64,000 nucleotides of DNA from Agrostemma githago (Eukaryota > Streptophyta > Magnoliopsida > Caryophyllales > Caryophyllaceae). The stretch is taken from the NCBI GenBank assembly GCA_958450325.1, contig OY288262.1, positions 10,141,081 through 10,205,080 of the forward strand, written 5' to 3'. The notes under the pieces are model-generated. The model did no database searches. It had not been told where the DNA came from and saw only the letters and a program-made list of their open reading frames with translations. Shown here in pieces: positions 36,993-50,233 of the stretch; the stretch's first letter is position 1, and every line of letters starts with the position of its first letter. The position numbers and the translations under genes were made by a program.

Positions 36993-37076
36993 AACCAGGG
37001 GCGTTGGCCAGCCAAGTCGCCGACAGGGCTTGATTCCGCCTCAAAAACGCACGCCGGAAATCCTTCGTATGCTCAC

Positions 37077-37830
37077 CGTAACTTTAGTTGATATATTTTG
37101 TAACTTTAAATAATCTCAACTAATATTTGTACATCTTACGGGTTTATAACTCAAAACCGTACATGTATAAAAAAATTCTTCTCTTCATTACAATTGTCAA
37201 ATGCTTGATCTGAGCAGTTAAAATCACAAACTCTCATCAGTCTCCTCCATTGTGTCGGCATCATCAACAAATTGTGCAGTTTCATCTTTTGACGGTGGAT
37301 GTTCTACAAAAGGGTTAGAGCAATTTATTTGTCTCCTCGATGTCATTGAATTGTTGCCCGACATGGTGTCAAATCTTCTTCAACAACCATACAATATTCA
37401 CGCACTGAACATCCTCAGCAGCCTGCAAAGCCTCTTACCACTGCACCGCCAAATTAATCTTCTCAAATAATTTATTTAGGCCACAAAATGTAACTTCAAA
37501 TAATATGTTTCGTAACTTCAAAATAATTTTTCAACAACTCTACAATACTCCAAACATCGAATATGGTGAATAAAAATTCCAACTAAAACTGTACATTTTA
37601 TAACTTTAGTTCACTTAATGTGTAACTTTAACATTATTTATTTAACACTTCAACCGACGTCAATGAATCTACGTGTACTTTAATTTCATTTATCACTTCA
37701 ACTTACATCCATGAATCTACAGGTGCCTGTAAACCTTAGTCAATACTCTACTTGTATCAACTTCAAATTCATATATTTCTTAACTTTAACAAAAATTAAT
37801 ATTTCATCAACTCATGATTTATAACTCATA
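37077..37830. repeat. TAACTTYA motif array, right part
   Basis: It continues the array from 32362 with further TAACTTTA and TAACTTCA copies (for example ttttgtaactttaaataatc and aatgtaacttcaaataatat). A small minus-strand open frame lies within it. Confidence 0.7.
37224..37364 (-). CDS. Small unidentified acidic ORF
   Basis: The minus-strand ATG at 37364 opens 46 residues, MSGNNSMTSRRQINCSNPF then DETAQFVDDADTMEETDESL. Codon pattern and acidic composition look protein-like but no family is recognised. It might be a terminal exon of a gene carried by the surrounding unidentified element. Weak call. Confidence 0.22.
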   Translation of the reverse strand: MSGNNSMTSRRQINCSNPFVEHPPSKDETAQFVDDADTMEETDESL

Positions 37831-38210
37831 TTCCTATCTTCAATTTCAAAGAAGATTAACAAAAATCAATCAGATTCAAACCAGATTCAAAGATTAACAT
37901 TTCATTAAAAATTATCAAAAATTAATATTTGAGCAAATTAAAACCAGATTCCTAAAAAAAATTCCAAAACTTGAATTAAAGAGACACTTACCAAGAAACA
38001 CTTCGTTTAACTGATGTTCTTCCATCTCAGATCAAAACTTCAATTAAAAAACAATCGTACTCCAATATACCGCCCTCAAGAAATTCCATAAAAATTAAAG
38101 TAGTTTCTCTCAATGAAAGAATTGATGAACAAATATATGCCCTGAATCTACCACTCATAGGATTTCGTCCGTCTGATTGAATTGGTAGAGAAAACGACAA
38201 CTAAATTGGG

Positions 38211-38251
<41 letters not shown>

Positions 38252-38490
38252 AAATGACAACTGATTGAATTGCTCTATGACAATTAAATTGGGCAGGAGA
38301 GAGAGAGCGTCTTAATGTTGCCTATAGGTATTTGATGAGGGTCTTTACTGCTTTGGAAGATTTAATTGCTTGAGGTTAATCTAATTACTATATTGGGAGT
38401 CCTAATAAATCTCAATCCTCCATCTTCACTTCATCCAATGGCTTAAAAGAGGACTTATGTACTTATAGGGAGGGGTGTCCTTATGTGAAC

Positions 38491-38546
<56 letters not shown>

Positions 38547-38551
38547 TATAT
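37831..38551 (-). mobile_element. Terminal region of the unidentified TAACTTYA element
   Basis: The last 100 bases read, on the minus strand after a TA/GA microsatellite, GGTTCACATAAGGACACCCC followed by TATAAGTACATAAGTCC. The TA-anchored MITEs start GGTTCACATAAGG followed by TTATAAGTTCATAAGT, so the two share a terminus. The remainder is AT-rich with (GA)n tracts at 38214-38244 and 38297-38308. The other end of the element was not located. Confidence 0.5.
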
Positions 38552-39013
38552 TGTAACGGAGGCGTCCCGTTACCAACGGTTTGTTGACTACACAAGAAGA
38601 ACAAAATAACGAACAAACAATATTTAAACTGAGACACCGAATTACGTGGTTCACCAGCAAAATCACTGGTTACGTCCACACCGACAAGGAGAATAATATT
38701 CACTACTGTGGAGATAATAGTACAACTCCGAGAAACTCTCTCTAAGACGATGCTTAAGAGATTCCAATTTTGGGTTGATTACTAAGATGGAAGGGTGATC
38801 TCTATTTATACAAAAAGAATCACCTCCACTTAGTTCATCTATCGATGTGGGACAACTTTTTCTATTTATACATAGAAAAACTACCACTTCCCACTATTCT
38901 TTAGATGTGGGACAAACCACACCCTTCACAAAATACATCATCTTATTTCAACACCTAGTTCGACATTCAACTCGAGTCTCGAATACGACAATTGCTAGTC
39001 ATTAATCCTAACA
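38552..39013 (-). repeat. Copia-C 3' LTR
   Basis: The copy is 462 bp; on the element's strand it is TGTTAGGATTAATGACTAG...CGTTACA. The aaggtgtagat tract just inside (39014-39024 on the plus strand) is the likely polypurine tract. Confidence 0.92.
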
Positions 39014-39638
39014 ATCTACACCTTGACTTGAATTGTCCAACACGAACCAAGCTCCAAAATGATGCAACCAAATCAGCTTCCAATTGTTGATTCTCAAGTC
39101 ACCACCTGTCCCAGTAGTCTCCACACTAACTTGAACTCAACAAACAAAACGGACAAATGAACCAAGTGTGCCAACGTGACCAAAATGTGCCAAGTACCAA
39201 ATGTAGCAAACTGAAACTATCAACGTACTAAGCACCCAACATATATCACCATACCAACATGGCCAAACGTAGCGAGATCACTACCAAACGCCAAAAACAA
39301 ATGTATGAGATACATACCAACGTCACAAATGATGGAATGGTGTTCCGAAACAAATGCACACAAGACTCCAAAACAAATTCTCCTTCAAAACAAAATATGG
39401 CCAAATGTACCGTCGTACCAAATAAATTGCCCAAAAGGACACAACGCCATAAACAAAAAAACGTTTCACTTGAGTCAACAACAGTGTCATGACACCACAA
39501 ATTTGCCCACACCAAGGCACAACAACTCAAGTAGAAACAATCAATACCAACCTTCTAAGTGAGCCCAAATCACCTCCATCATCAGGTGCAAATGTTAGAC
39601 TAACAACTCCAACCCAACAGCTCCAAAGAACACAAAAT
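39014..39638 (-). other. Copia-C 3' non-coding interior
   Basis: This 625 bp lies between the 3' LTR and the Tat-2 insertion. It is A/C-rich on the plus strand (ccaaacgtagc, gtgccaagtacc motifs). Short ORFs on both strands show no conserved domain. It takes the place of the missing pol genes. Confidence 0.55.
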
Positions 39639-40053
39639 TGTAGACACCCACATTTTGACTGCCAGGTGTCTATGGTAGTTTCCAAAAAACACTCGATGAT
39701 GATCGGACGCTAATGTGCTCTAACGCGCTCGGATACGGGCTCGAAATCAATAATGTCCGGCATGGGCTTTTAACGGGATACAAATCTCACAAAACCAACC
39801 TCAAATTCAGGCCCAGTGGGTCGTTCCGAGCAAAATAGGACTAATTTGGGTCAAAACCGACACCTAAAATAATTCCCATCTTTTAGCAACCGGGTCAAAA
39901 CCCGGTCAAGACGAACACGACACAAAAATGACCTGATACATTCTCGAAACTTGCACCAGATTCAAAATCAGCCAAATCAATTCAAAATCAATCAAAATCA
40001 ATCAAGAGCAATCAAGGCCAATCACGCCTAAAATAGCTCATCCTAATTGATCC

Positions 40054-40161
40054 ACTCGATCGTGTGGATTGACCCACTCGATCGAGTGGAGCCTCAAAAA
40101 ACCGGTCCAGGGTCATTCACGAGGGCACTCGACCGAGTGCACTAGGACCACTCGGTCGAGT
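40054..40161. promoter_or_regulatory. Palindrome cluster upstream of the Tat-2 TATA box
   Basis: Four copies of the ACTCGRYCGAGT palindrome end 19 bp before cctataaata. The layout is the same as in Tat-1 although the surrounding LTR sequence has diverged, suggesting conserved function. Confidence 0.6.
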
Positions 40162-41082
40162 GACCCTATGTCGTGGGTTCCCTATAAATACCCGTCAATC
40201 CTAAGCATTCAACAACTCCTTTCTTACCTACAAGAATTTACAACTTTGAGTCACATTTTTCAGCCAACTTTGCACTCATCTTACACCATATTCCAGCCAT
40301 AGTTCAACTCTTAGGCATCACCACACTTACACATATTTTCCGAGAGCACAAACTCGTAAAAATCCCCACACAAACCGAGCCATACATACACACCATCAAC
40401 TCCTCCTACACATCTCGACGTTCCCGCGCAATTGGCGCCATTTGACGAACCGTATCCCGAGAAGCAAGAGCATGTAGGTTGAGGGTGTGACAAATTTTTT
40501 CTTCCTCTTCCTTTTCATTTCTTTTCTTATGTAAATTTATATTTATGTTTATAGTATTATATCTAGTCGATAGTAACGACATTGCTAACACTAACATTTT
40601 ACCTCCTCGCATTCAATTATCGTTATGTACATTTTATTATAATATCGTGTACCGTGTATGTATATATATATATTTCTACATAATAATTTCAAAACTCGGA
40701 TCCAAACACGTTTGACTACGACGGTCATTTTTTTAGGATCCGTTTAATAACGCGATCATGACCATTCGTAGTTGAACGCGTACAGATCCATTTCTAAGAT
40801 TGGTACGGAACCCGTTGACACGAAAACCGACATCACATAATCCGTAAGGGTTAATATCGATGTCGTGACGTAGAGGGACACAATTTCGTCACTAATCCAA
40901 TTTTTTTAATCTAACGACAACATTTTTTATAAAAATTCCAATAACGGTATTATAATCGTATGCATACACGATTATAGTACCGGAAACCAAGTTGAATACA
41001 AATCATGCGATATTTGTATTTGATTTGGCCAATCATCGATTTTAAACCAAAAAATAAACGAGTCACAACTCGTACAGGGGCT

Positions 41083-41188
41083 ACTCGACCGAGTGCATAG
41101 GCTACTCGATCGAGTAGCACCCAAAAAAATGGGCAGTAACCACGTTTAAAGACGCACTCGACCGAGTCAGACCATGACTCGGTCGAGT
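41083..41188. promoter_or_regulatory. Second palindrome cluster in the Tat-2 5' LTR
   Basis: Four copies at 41083, 41104, 41156 and 41177, about 0.9 kb downstream of the TATA box. All four keep perfect dyad symmetry or differ only at the central R/Y pair. Confidence 0.6.
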
Positions 41189-42270
41189 GGGTCCTGTAAC
41201 CCAGAAAACCGAGAGCCTCGACACACATTTCGAGCCTCGTCTTTTTTACGACTTTACTCATCACGTGTAAAGACAATCACGTGACCCTCATTTCTTCAAA
41301 ACCCATGCATATCACGACATTTAAAACAATTTTGATCGACGGTCTCACACTATTAATTTTATGTCGACGACTCTTTAATCGTATCCGACGTATAATTAAT
41401 TTACACTCCATTTCTCAAGGTGATAAGTCGGGACAAGGCATCGAGGTTCGAGATCGGGTTAGCAGCACACCTAGGTCTCGAACCTCCGTCCTTTGATTAA
41501 TACGCAATATAATGCGTAATTAATTAAGGTTCGTCCATCTACACAAACTCACGGTCTAGTTTATACACGGGTCGGTTTATGATTATTGCTTATCATTTCG
41601 ATTATATATTTCGATTATTCTATATTATTGTTCGTCGTATTGTGAATTTCGGGTTGTATTCCGCCCGTGTAACTTGTAACCGATTTATTTTGCTTTGTTT
41701 TATTTATTTACGTTTTACCGTTTATAAATGAACCCTCGCATGCTAAATCACCTCGACAATAAATTAGATGCATTAAATGACGTAGCTCACATTTAATTCG
41801 CATGATTAGCTAAAACGCTGTTTGCATATCATTTCACCGAATCACTAACGCGCATATTAGAAAGTCAAACGATGTCTTAGTAGAGGCCGCTATGTGCGGG
41901 CGGGGTTGGGTGTCCTTAGTGGGCTTCCCAACACGGACCCTCACCCCTTACTCAGAACCTCGGTTTCCGGATGCCCGAAACCGTTGGCGCACGAGAGTCA
42001 TTCTTTACACGATTACCGATATAGATGGTATCGGTATCGCAATGCAAAGGGACGAGCCCAATAAACTCTAAAACCGAAATGGGCCATACTTTGTGTATGG
42101 TCCATAGCGATATAGAGTGGGCTCGAACGGTTCCGAATAACCACAAAATTCGGTGGCGACTCCATTTCGACTTAAATTTTAATTCGATCCATTCTCATAT
42201 GGAGGTGCATTCGCCTACCCAAAACCCGCGCTTGGCCGCGTCGGGGTGGACCTACGTCATGTCCACAATT

Positions 42271-42288
42271 TGGCGACTCCGCTGGGGA
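42271..42288 (+). other. Tat-2 primer-binding site (tRNA-Arg)
   Basis: TGGCGACTCCGCTGGGGA, identical to that of Tat-1 and again 3 bases after the LTR. Confidence 0.82.
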
Positions 42289-45200
42289 TTAACCGATGAG
42301 TGCCTAACCATCGGCATCCTCAGGGTGAGACTCGAATAGAAATCGTTTGACAAATACAATATGCGTTTTAGTTTTACGGTTCATGCATAACCCCTATTTT
42401 CCCGGGCCGGTACTGGTGACCGACGTCCCACTATACCACGATGTATTCCGCTTTGGATACGTTAAAGGTGTTCATAGTCGATTCGTATGGACTTTGCGGC
42501 ATGTTCTAAGCTCAACTCGACTTAGGAAGTCCGTCCCGTTTCTCGTCTAGACTATTAGCACTGGTATAGACCCTCTATAGACCGACCGAGACTTAGTGTA
42601 AAGCATACATGGCGTCGTTATAATGCTTACGTGACTATGTGCTACTTGGTTTCCATGTCGTTTTCAAAAACCGTCATTTCAAAAAGTGCACCTTTCCAAA
42701 ATATTCAAATTTTCAAAAACCGGAGTGCTACCGAAATTAGGACTTACGATTTAACTCAAAACAAGCCTATTTTTAGCTGGTATGCTATCCATTTCAAAAA
42801 TTCAAACTTTTTCGACTTTACAAAATATTCGGGCCTCATAGCATTTTCGCCAAATTTAAAAGTCGGGATCCTCTTTCGATTTTCAAATCTTCGGAAATTT
42901 ATTTTGGATATTCAAAATTCCGGAATTCCAAAAATGCATCTTTTCAAAAAATATCCAATTTTCAAAAAACTCGGAAAGTTGCCGAAATTTAGACTTAAGA
43001 TTTGACTCAAAACAAGCCTATTTTCTAGCCGGCATGCCGCCCATTTCAAAATTCGAACTTCCGATCCACCATTCGATTTTCGAATTTTCAAAATTCAATT
43101 TCAATTTTCAAATCTTCGTGATGTCATTCGCGATTTCCAAATCTTCGAGATTCCATTCTCGATTTTCAAATCTCCGAGATGCCGTTTTTTTTTTCAAATC
43201 TTCGGGATCTCATCTTCAATTTTCAAATCGTTGGAAATTCTTTTTTCCAACATTCAAATTTTCAAATTTCAAGATATCCAATTTTCAAAACCCGGGACAC
43301 ATACCGAATTTAGGACTTATGATTTTACTAAAAATAGCCTTTTTCCAGCCGGTATTCTGCCCATTTCAAAACTCAAAAATACTTTCGAACTTTAAAAACC
43401 GAGGCCCGATGCACTTTCCGATTTTCTCGAAAAATCGGGCCTCTCCACCGAGTTATCTCGGAATTTTCAAAACAATCAACTTTCAAAACCTTCTTCTCCT
43501 TAGAACTTCCCATATTTAGCAGTGTCGGGTCGTGTCTTAAGTTGTCAAGGTCCTTAGCGTCGAAACTCTGTCGATCTTACATCACGTGTTTCTACCCTAT
43601 CCCAGTCCGCCTTATTAGACAAAGGAAGGCCCGTCTACACACTCGAGTCCTAGCTAGAAAGTCTCACGCGACCTTTCCCTCTAACAAGACGGTCCCCACG
43701 ACTCTTCCTAAGGGAATTTCGCCCGTCTTTCAATCTGTTAGTCGAGTCACCCCAATTCGAGAATCCTTTGACTTAATGGTCTACCCTAATCACAGGGCTG
43801 TCCTTATTCAAGTCGAGTCGAGGGTCTCTAGCGTCGAAACTCTGCCGATCTTACATCGCAAGTTTCTTCCATTACCCCGTCTGCCTTTCCTCGAGGCCGA
43901 GCCAACCTTTTACGAGGCACAACCCTATAACAAAAGGTTTGTGATCCTTACATCTAAGGGTCACTCGTCCGACACTCGAGTTTTAGCAACACCTCGATCT
44001 CACTCGGGGGCTACCCTTCAGCAGAGCGATCAATCACGATTGCTCTATGGGTCTTGTCCTACATGTGTTGTCTCACGTACCCCGCTTTCGAGTCGCTTAG
44101 ATGCCACACCATCTGAGTCCCATTAGAGTCCTCGGTCTCACTCGGGGGCTACCCTTTCAGCAGAGCAATCAATCACGGTTGCTCTAAGGGTCTGGTCCTA
44201 CACGTGGTGTCTCACGTATGTCACTTTCGAGTCATTCGGATGCCGCACCATCTGAATCTTGTCGGAGTCTTTTGTCTTAACCGGGGGCTGTCCTCCACCC
44301 GAGCATTCGACCACAGTCACCTTAAGGGGTACCTTACGTTCATCATACACCGGCGTCCTTATAATGCCTTCTTCGAGTCGTGTCTATGCTATGAACACTC
44401 GAGTCTCCTAAAGGTTTAGGTTCCCACGATTGGTCCGAACACGTGACGCGGTCAAACACGGTCGCCCCATTTTCGGACTCACCCTCGTGCGGCTTGAGTC
44501 TCATCGTCGAGTCCATGCCATGGTCGTTACCTCGTCTAGGTCAACGTTCGAGTATCCCGATCCGAGAGTCTTTGTCGACCCGTCATCCCGAGCCATGTCT
44601 AATTTGACTCCCTCTCTTGCATTTGCGCAAAGTCGAGTTTAGGCGAGTCGTGGCACCCGTCGTTCTCTCCAATCAAAGACCTTACCAAAAAAAAAACCAA
44701 GCATCCTTTAGTCTGGATTTGATTTGAGTCTAAGTCTGAGTCCGAGTCTAGGGTACCCTACATCCTAATTTCCAAATCAGAGTCAGAGTCATTTGCATTC
44801 TGTCCTCTTTTCAAAATCCAATAAAATCAGCTTTTTCAATCTCTCATATATGCTTCCCTTTTGTGTTTCCGAGAACATGATGAACACCATCGTACACTGT
44901 GAGCACATGCACGTGACTATTATAGGCACATCTATAATGACTGCAGGAACTGAGACCCGTGTTTTCCTTTACCTGTTCCATGTCTGGTATAGCAAGCCAC
45001 AAAACTACCCTTAGCAGGAGCATATCGAATCCTATGACAAATCCGGGTAGTCTCCTAGTTTGGGTTCAAGACGGGAGGCAAGCCCATCTCCCCACAATAG
45101 AACACCCCTCCAATAAGACTAACCAATCCCTACATTAGGCGTTTAGTCTGACCAGAAGCAAAAAAAAGAAGCATCGTGACTCTATAGACTTGATGCCGAA

Positions 45201-45421
45201 AATGCCCAACTCGGGACGATACTCCCACCAAGCCTGCTTGGAATTATGATGACAATACCGAGATCCAAATCACCATGCTTACCGTAGAGTACTCCATCGC
45301 GAGTTGCACTCACACAAACACCAACTAGGCTTACACCTTACAAAGGTTTAGCTCCACAAGCCTAATCCAACCGATGGGCCCACCCCCATATCCACCCACA
45401 ACACCATCGGGAGGTAGCCGT

Positions 45422-45452
<31 letters not shown>

Positions 45453-47544
45453 AAACTGGACAAATAAAATCAAAAGTCCAGGAAAGAAGCAAAAGGTCAA
45501 AAAAAAAAGAGGCCATTGTCAAAAAAAGAGGCACCCATCACCGAGGTTAAAGCGGTCAATCCAAATGAAGAATTCCATGACCGGGGCTAAGGAGTCAACC
45601 AACTAAAAATATCCAAGAAACCCATGACCGAACTTAACTTTCAATTCAAATGAAACGGTCATTTCAAAATTATCAAGACCCATACCGTCCAATAGGGGAG
45701 TGACAATCAAGCTGGTCAGCTAACACCACACTCAACCTTCCCATATTACAACCCTCAAGACCTTCCCGAGACCCAGGCCAGAGACAGCCCGGAATTTTGA
45801 GGATTCAAGCTCCATAGGATACCCCTAACCGTTAGGGCCAGACATGGAAACCAGATCCTGCATTATCAAAACCTATCCCAATCAAAGTTCGAGCCATTTT
45901 ACTCGACTTCCCCTTTACATAACAGAATTCACAATCACCATACACAAACTCGAGAACAAAACTCGCTAAAATCACGAGAACAAAACTCATTAAAATCCCG
46001 AGAACAAAACTCGTCAAAACCCCGAGAGCAAAACTCGTCAAATCCCCGAGATCAAAACTCACCAAAGACCCGAGATCACAAATCATCAAATCCCCGAGAG
46101 CAAAACTCATCAAATCCCCGAGAGCAGAACTCGTCAAATCTCATCCCAATTCTTCTTATCCAAACCAGTTGCCAACCCCGAACACGGGAGCTCAACCTGC
46201 GGTCAGCATAGAACATGCCCAAATAGTTCACACCACCTCTGGGGGCTACCCCGGAGAACGCCCACAGTCACAGGATCAACATCCTAACCATTCTAGCCCT
46301 TTGATCAAGACATCATTGGGAATGCACCTAGCCTACACCATCGCTATGGGTAGTTACACACAAAGTCCTATTAGCTTAGGCACCATAATATATCTTTCAA
46401 TCCACTGAACTACGGCATGGTTTGATTTCACTACACGTGAATACGTAGGCAGCCTTTCAACAGAGGCACAACCACCCACATTGACACACATTCAAAAAGC
46501 GCCATCATTCCGGTCACGACACCATCATGTTCTCAACAGCTAGCTTTGTCGTCCTGGGGGCTTGTCCTAGGCAGAAGTTCTCCACCTACTCACATAATCC
46601 AAATACTTTCAAAATCTAGCCTCCTTTCTATAGTGTGTCCCAGTACTCGGCTCAGTCGAAGACAAGAATCTGTCAGGACTCGAGACAACGCCCAATTCGG
46701 GCCTATACCTCGAAACCAAGAATTCAAGAGCACTAGACAACAACATTGCTAAGCCCTGTTGTGCAGTTGCAGCCTCATTACAGACTACTGCAGTTCCCCT
46801 ATAACACATCCTTCCTATTCCGAGGATTCGACCATGTTGTCACTCGCCTAGGCTACGAAATAGCGCAACTTAAGAGTCTTGTTAGGTGGCCCACCACCCT
46901 AACGAGTCACGGTCCAACCCCTCGAGAGTTCAGTCGTGTCTGTCAACTCGTCCGGTCACGTCCAGAGTCGAGTCTGTCAGTATACCTCTCTCTTCAAATT
47001 CCCATTTTAAAATTTGCAAAACTTAGCCATTTGAGAAAATCCTTTTCGACAAGGTCAAATTTCGGTCTATTTAAATTGCAAATTTCATTTCTACCCCTTT
47101 CATTTTGAAAACCTAGCATGTGAGTTGCTTTCAGGATTACGATTTCAAAGTTCAAAATTTCAAAACTTTCAAAAATTCAAAAATCATTTTTCCCCAGCGC
47201 GAGTCATATTTGTTTCACCTACGTGTTGCATGCAAAATTTTATGTAACTTATACAGGTACAATTCAAGACCGCGCAGCTCACATATCTCCCCAGCGGAAG
47301 GCCCGAGGCGGCATTTTCCCCGGAATGGTACGGGATGGGCCCACATATAGGCGCACCCAGGACTTATGCTACAAGTCCGATTCCCCACGGAGTTATTATC
47401 ATCAACCCAGGTATGATCTCTATCTTATGGCTGGCGAGCCCTTCACGCGAGTCTAATGGACTATAAACGACCCGATCGGAAGTCTACCGGGTCTTAACGG
47501 GCTTGGTAGCTACTCTGACTTTCGCCCTGTCCAAGCCTCAGTCA
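42289..47544 (+). other. Tat-2 non-coding interior
   Basis: The first part (to about 44100) aligns with the Tat-1 leader, including the TTTTCAAA tract and gtcgaaactctgccgatctt blocks. The part from about 44700 aligns with the Tat-1 region after gag. The Tat-1 gag segment has no counterpart and is replaced by about 500 bp of unrelated DNA (44200-44690). ORFs such as 43034-43519 and 43542-44126 are leader repeats without domains. An extra 240 bp at about 45180-45420 is specific to Tat-2. Confidence 0.65.
45951..46140. repeat. Tandem array of about eight 24 bp units in Tat-2
   Basis: The unit cgagaacaaaactcgtcaaa plus four bases repeats about eight times with substitutions (gagagc, gagatc variants). 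It has no counterpart of this length in Tat-1, so it is an expansion in this copy or subfamily. The long ORF on the opposite strand is a by-product of the repeat. Confidence 0.8.
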
Positions 47545-47556
47545 GAGTGGGGGCTC

Positions 47557-50109
47557 TGTAGACACCCGCATTTTGACTGCCAGGTGTCTATGGTAGTTTC
47601 CAAAAAACACCCGATGATGATCGGACGCTAACGTGCTCTAACGCGCTTGGATACGGGCTCGAAATCAGTAATGTCCGACATGGGCTTTTAACGGGATACA
47701 AATCTCACAAAACCAACCTCAAATTCAGGCCCAGTGGGTCGTTCTGAGCAAAATAAGACTAATTTGGGTCAAAACCGACACCAAAAATAATTTCCGTCTT
47801 TTAGCGACCGGGTCAAAACCCGGTCAAGACAAACACGACACAAAAATGACCTGATACATTCTCGAAACTTGCACCAGATTCAAAATCAGCCAAATCAATT
47901 CAAAATCAATCAAGAGCAATCAAGGCCAATCACGCCTAAAATAGCTCATCCTAATTGATCCACTCGGTCGAGTGGATTGACCCACTCGATCGAGTGGAGC
48001 CTCAAAAAACTGGTCCAGGTTCATTCATGAGGGCACTCAACCGAGTGCACTAGGACCACTCGGTCGAGTGACCCTATGTCGTGGGTTCCCTATAAATACC
48101 CGTCAATCCTAAGCATTCAACAACTCATTTCTTACCTACAAGAATTTACAACTTTGAGTCACATTTTTCAGCCAACTTTGCACTCATCTTACACCATATT
48201 CCAGCCGTAGTTCAACTCTTAGGCATCACCACACTTACACATATTTTCCGAGAGCACAAACTCGTAAAAATCCCCACACAAACCGAGCCATACATACACA
48301 CCATCAACTCCTCCTACACATCTCGACGTTCCCGCGCCATTGGCGCCATTTGACGAACCGTATCCCGAGAAGCAAAAGCATGTAGGTTGAGGGTGTGACA
48401 AATTCATTCTTCCTCTTCCTTTTCATTTCTTTTCTTATGTAAATTTATATTTATGTTTATAGTATTATATCTAGTCGATAGTAACGACATTGCTAACACT
48501 AACATTTTACCTCCTCGCATTCAATTATCGTTATGTACATTTTATTATAATATCGTGTACCGTGTATGTATATATATATATATATATTTCTACATAATAA
48601 TTTCAAAACTCGGATCCAAACACGTTTGACTACGACGGTCATTTTTTCAGGATCCGTTTAATAACGCGATCATGACCATTCGTAGTTGAACGCGTATAGA
48701 TCCATTTCTAAGATTGGTACGGAACCCGTTGACACGAAAACCGACATCACATAATCCGTAAGGGTTAATATCGATGTCGTGATGTAGAGAGACACAATTT
48801 CGTCACTAATCCAATTTTTTTAATCTAACGACAATATTTTTTATAAAAATTCCTATAACGGTATTATAATCGTATGCATACACGATTATAGTACCGGAAA
48901 CCAAGTTGAATACAAATCATGCGATATTTGTATTTGATTTGGCCAATCATCGATTTTAAACCAAAAAATAAACGAGTCACAACTCGTACAGGGGCTACTC
49001 GACCGAGTGCATAGGCTACTCGATCGAGTAGCACCCAAAAAAATGGGCAGTAACCACGTTTAAAGACGCACTCGACCGAGTCAGACCATGACTCGGTCGA
49101 GTGGGTCCTGTAACCCAGAAAACCGAGAGCCTCGACACACATTTCGAGCCTCGTCTTTTTTACGACTTTAGTCATCACGTGTAAAGACAATCACGTGACC
49201 CTCATTTCTTCAAAACCCATGCGTATCCGACGTATAATTAATTTAGACTCCATTTCTCAAGGTGATAAGTCGGGACAAGGCATCGAGGTTCGAGATCGGG
49301 TTAGCACCACGCCTAGGTCTCGAACCTCCGTCCTTTGATTAATACGCAATATAATGCGTAATTAATTAAGGTTCGTCCATCTACACAAACTCACGGTCTA
49401 GTTTATACACGGGTCGGTTTATGATTATTGCTTATCATTTCGATTATATATTTCGATTATTCTATATTATTGTTCGTCGTATTGTGAATTTCGGGTTGTA
49501 TTCCGCCCGTGTAACTTGTAACCGATTTATTTTGCTTTGTTTTATTTATTTACGTTTTACCGTTTATAAATGAACCCTCGCATGCTAAATCACCTCGACA
49601 ATAAATTAGATGCATTAAATGACGTAGCTCACATTTAATTCGCATGATTAGCTAAAACGCTGTTTGCATATCATTTCACCGAATCACTAACGCGCATATT
49701 AGAAAGTCAAACGATGTCTTAGTAGAGGCCGCTATGTGCGGGCGGGGTTGGGTGTCCTTAGTGGGCTTCCCAACACGGACCCTCACCCCTTACTCAGAAC
49801 CTCGGTTTCCGGATGCCCGAAACCGTTGGCGCACGAGAGTCATTCTTTACACGATTACCGATATAGATGGTATCGGTATCGCAATGCAAAGGGACGAGCC
49901 CAATAAACTCTAAAACCGAAATGGGCCATACTTTGTGTATGGTCCATAGCGATATAGAGTGGGCTCGAACGGTTCCGAATAACCACAAAATTCGGTGGCG
50001 ACTCCATTTCGACTTAAATTTCAATTCGATCCATTATCATATGGAGGTGCATTCGCCTACCCAAAACCCGCGCGTGGCCGCGTCGGGGTGGACCTACGTC
50101 ATGTCCACA
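47557..50109 (+). repeat. Tat-2 3' LTR
   Basis: The copy is 2553 bp, nearly identical to the 5' LTR over most of its length. The outer boundary is set by AAAAT at 50110-50114. Confidence 0.93.
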
Positions 50110-50233
50110 AAAATAATGAACTCCCGTCGAAGTTCCAAATGACCCCAACCGAGGTCCCAACGACTCTCTTTCAAGAGCCCCAAACAGCTCCACCTGGAGC
50201 CCAAATCGCCCACCACGCGGGGCGCAAACCGCC

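Larger units (their letters stand above)
32363..37076 (-). mobile_element. LINE-1: near full-length L1-type LINE, defective
   Basis: The minus-strand element has its poly(A) end at the left (T run from 32363) and ORF1 at the right. The probable TSD is CGTAACTTT (32354-32362 and 37077-37085). ORF1 carries a CCHC knuckle; ORF2 carries an AP-type endonuclease, RT and a C-terminal zf-RVT block. It is inserted in the TAACTTYA array. Stops and frameshifts in both ORFs make it inactive. Confidence 0.9.
39639..42267 (+). repeat. Tat-2 5' LTR
   Basis: The copy is 2629 bp. Palindromes ACTCGRYCGAGT lie at 40054 (one mismatch), 40076, 40127 and 40150, just before the TATA box (40181-40190), and a second set lies at 41083, 41104, 41156 and 41177. 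It is about 76 bp longer than the 3' LTR, mainly because the 3' copy lacks a segment near 41310-41390. Confidence 0.93.
39639..50109 (+). mobile_element. Tat-2: non-autonomous Tat/Ogre-like Gypsy retrotransposon without gag
   Basis: The LTRs are 39639-42267 (2629 bp) and 47557-50109 (2553 bp), TGTAGACACCC...TGTCCACA, with a perfect TSD AAAAT (39634-39638 and 50110-50114). The tRNA-Arg primer-binding site is at 42271-42288 and the polypurine tract GAGTGGGGGCTC at 47545-47556. The 5.3 kb interior has no gag, protease, RT or integrase in any frame, so all proteins must come from elsewhere. LTR similarity is high, which implies a fairly recent insertion. Confidence 0.95.

Noticed and set aside
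45832..46137. 101-codon ORF with repeated SFALGDL
   Set aside because: Opposite strand of the 24 bp tandem array; a repeat by-product.
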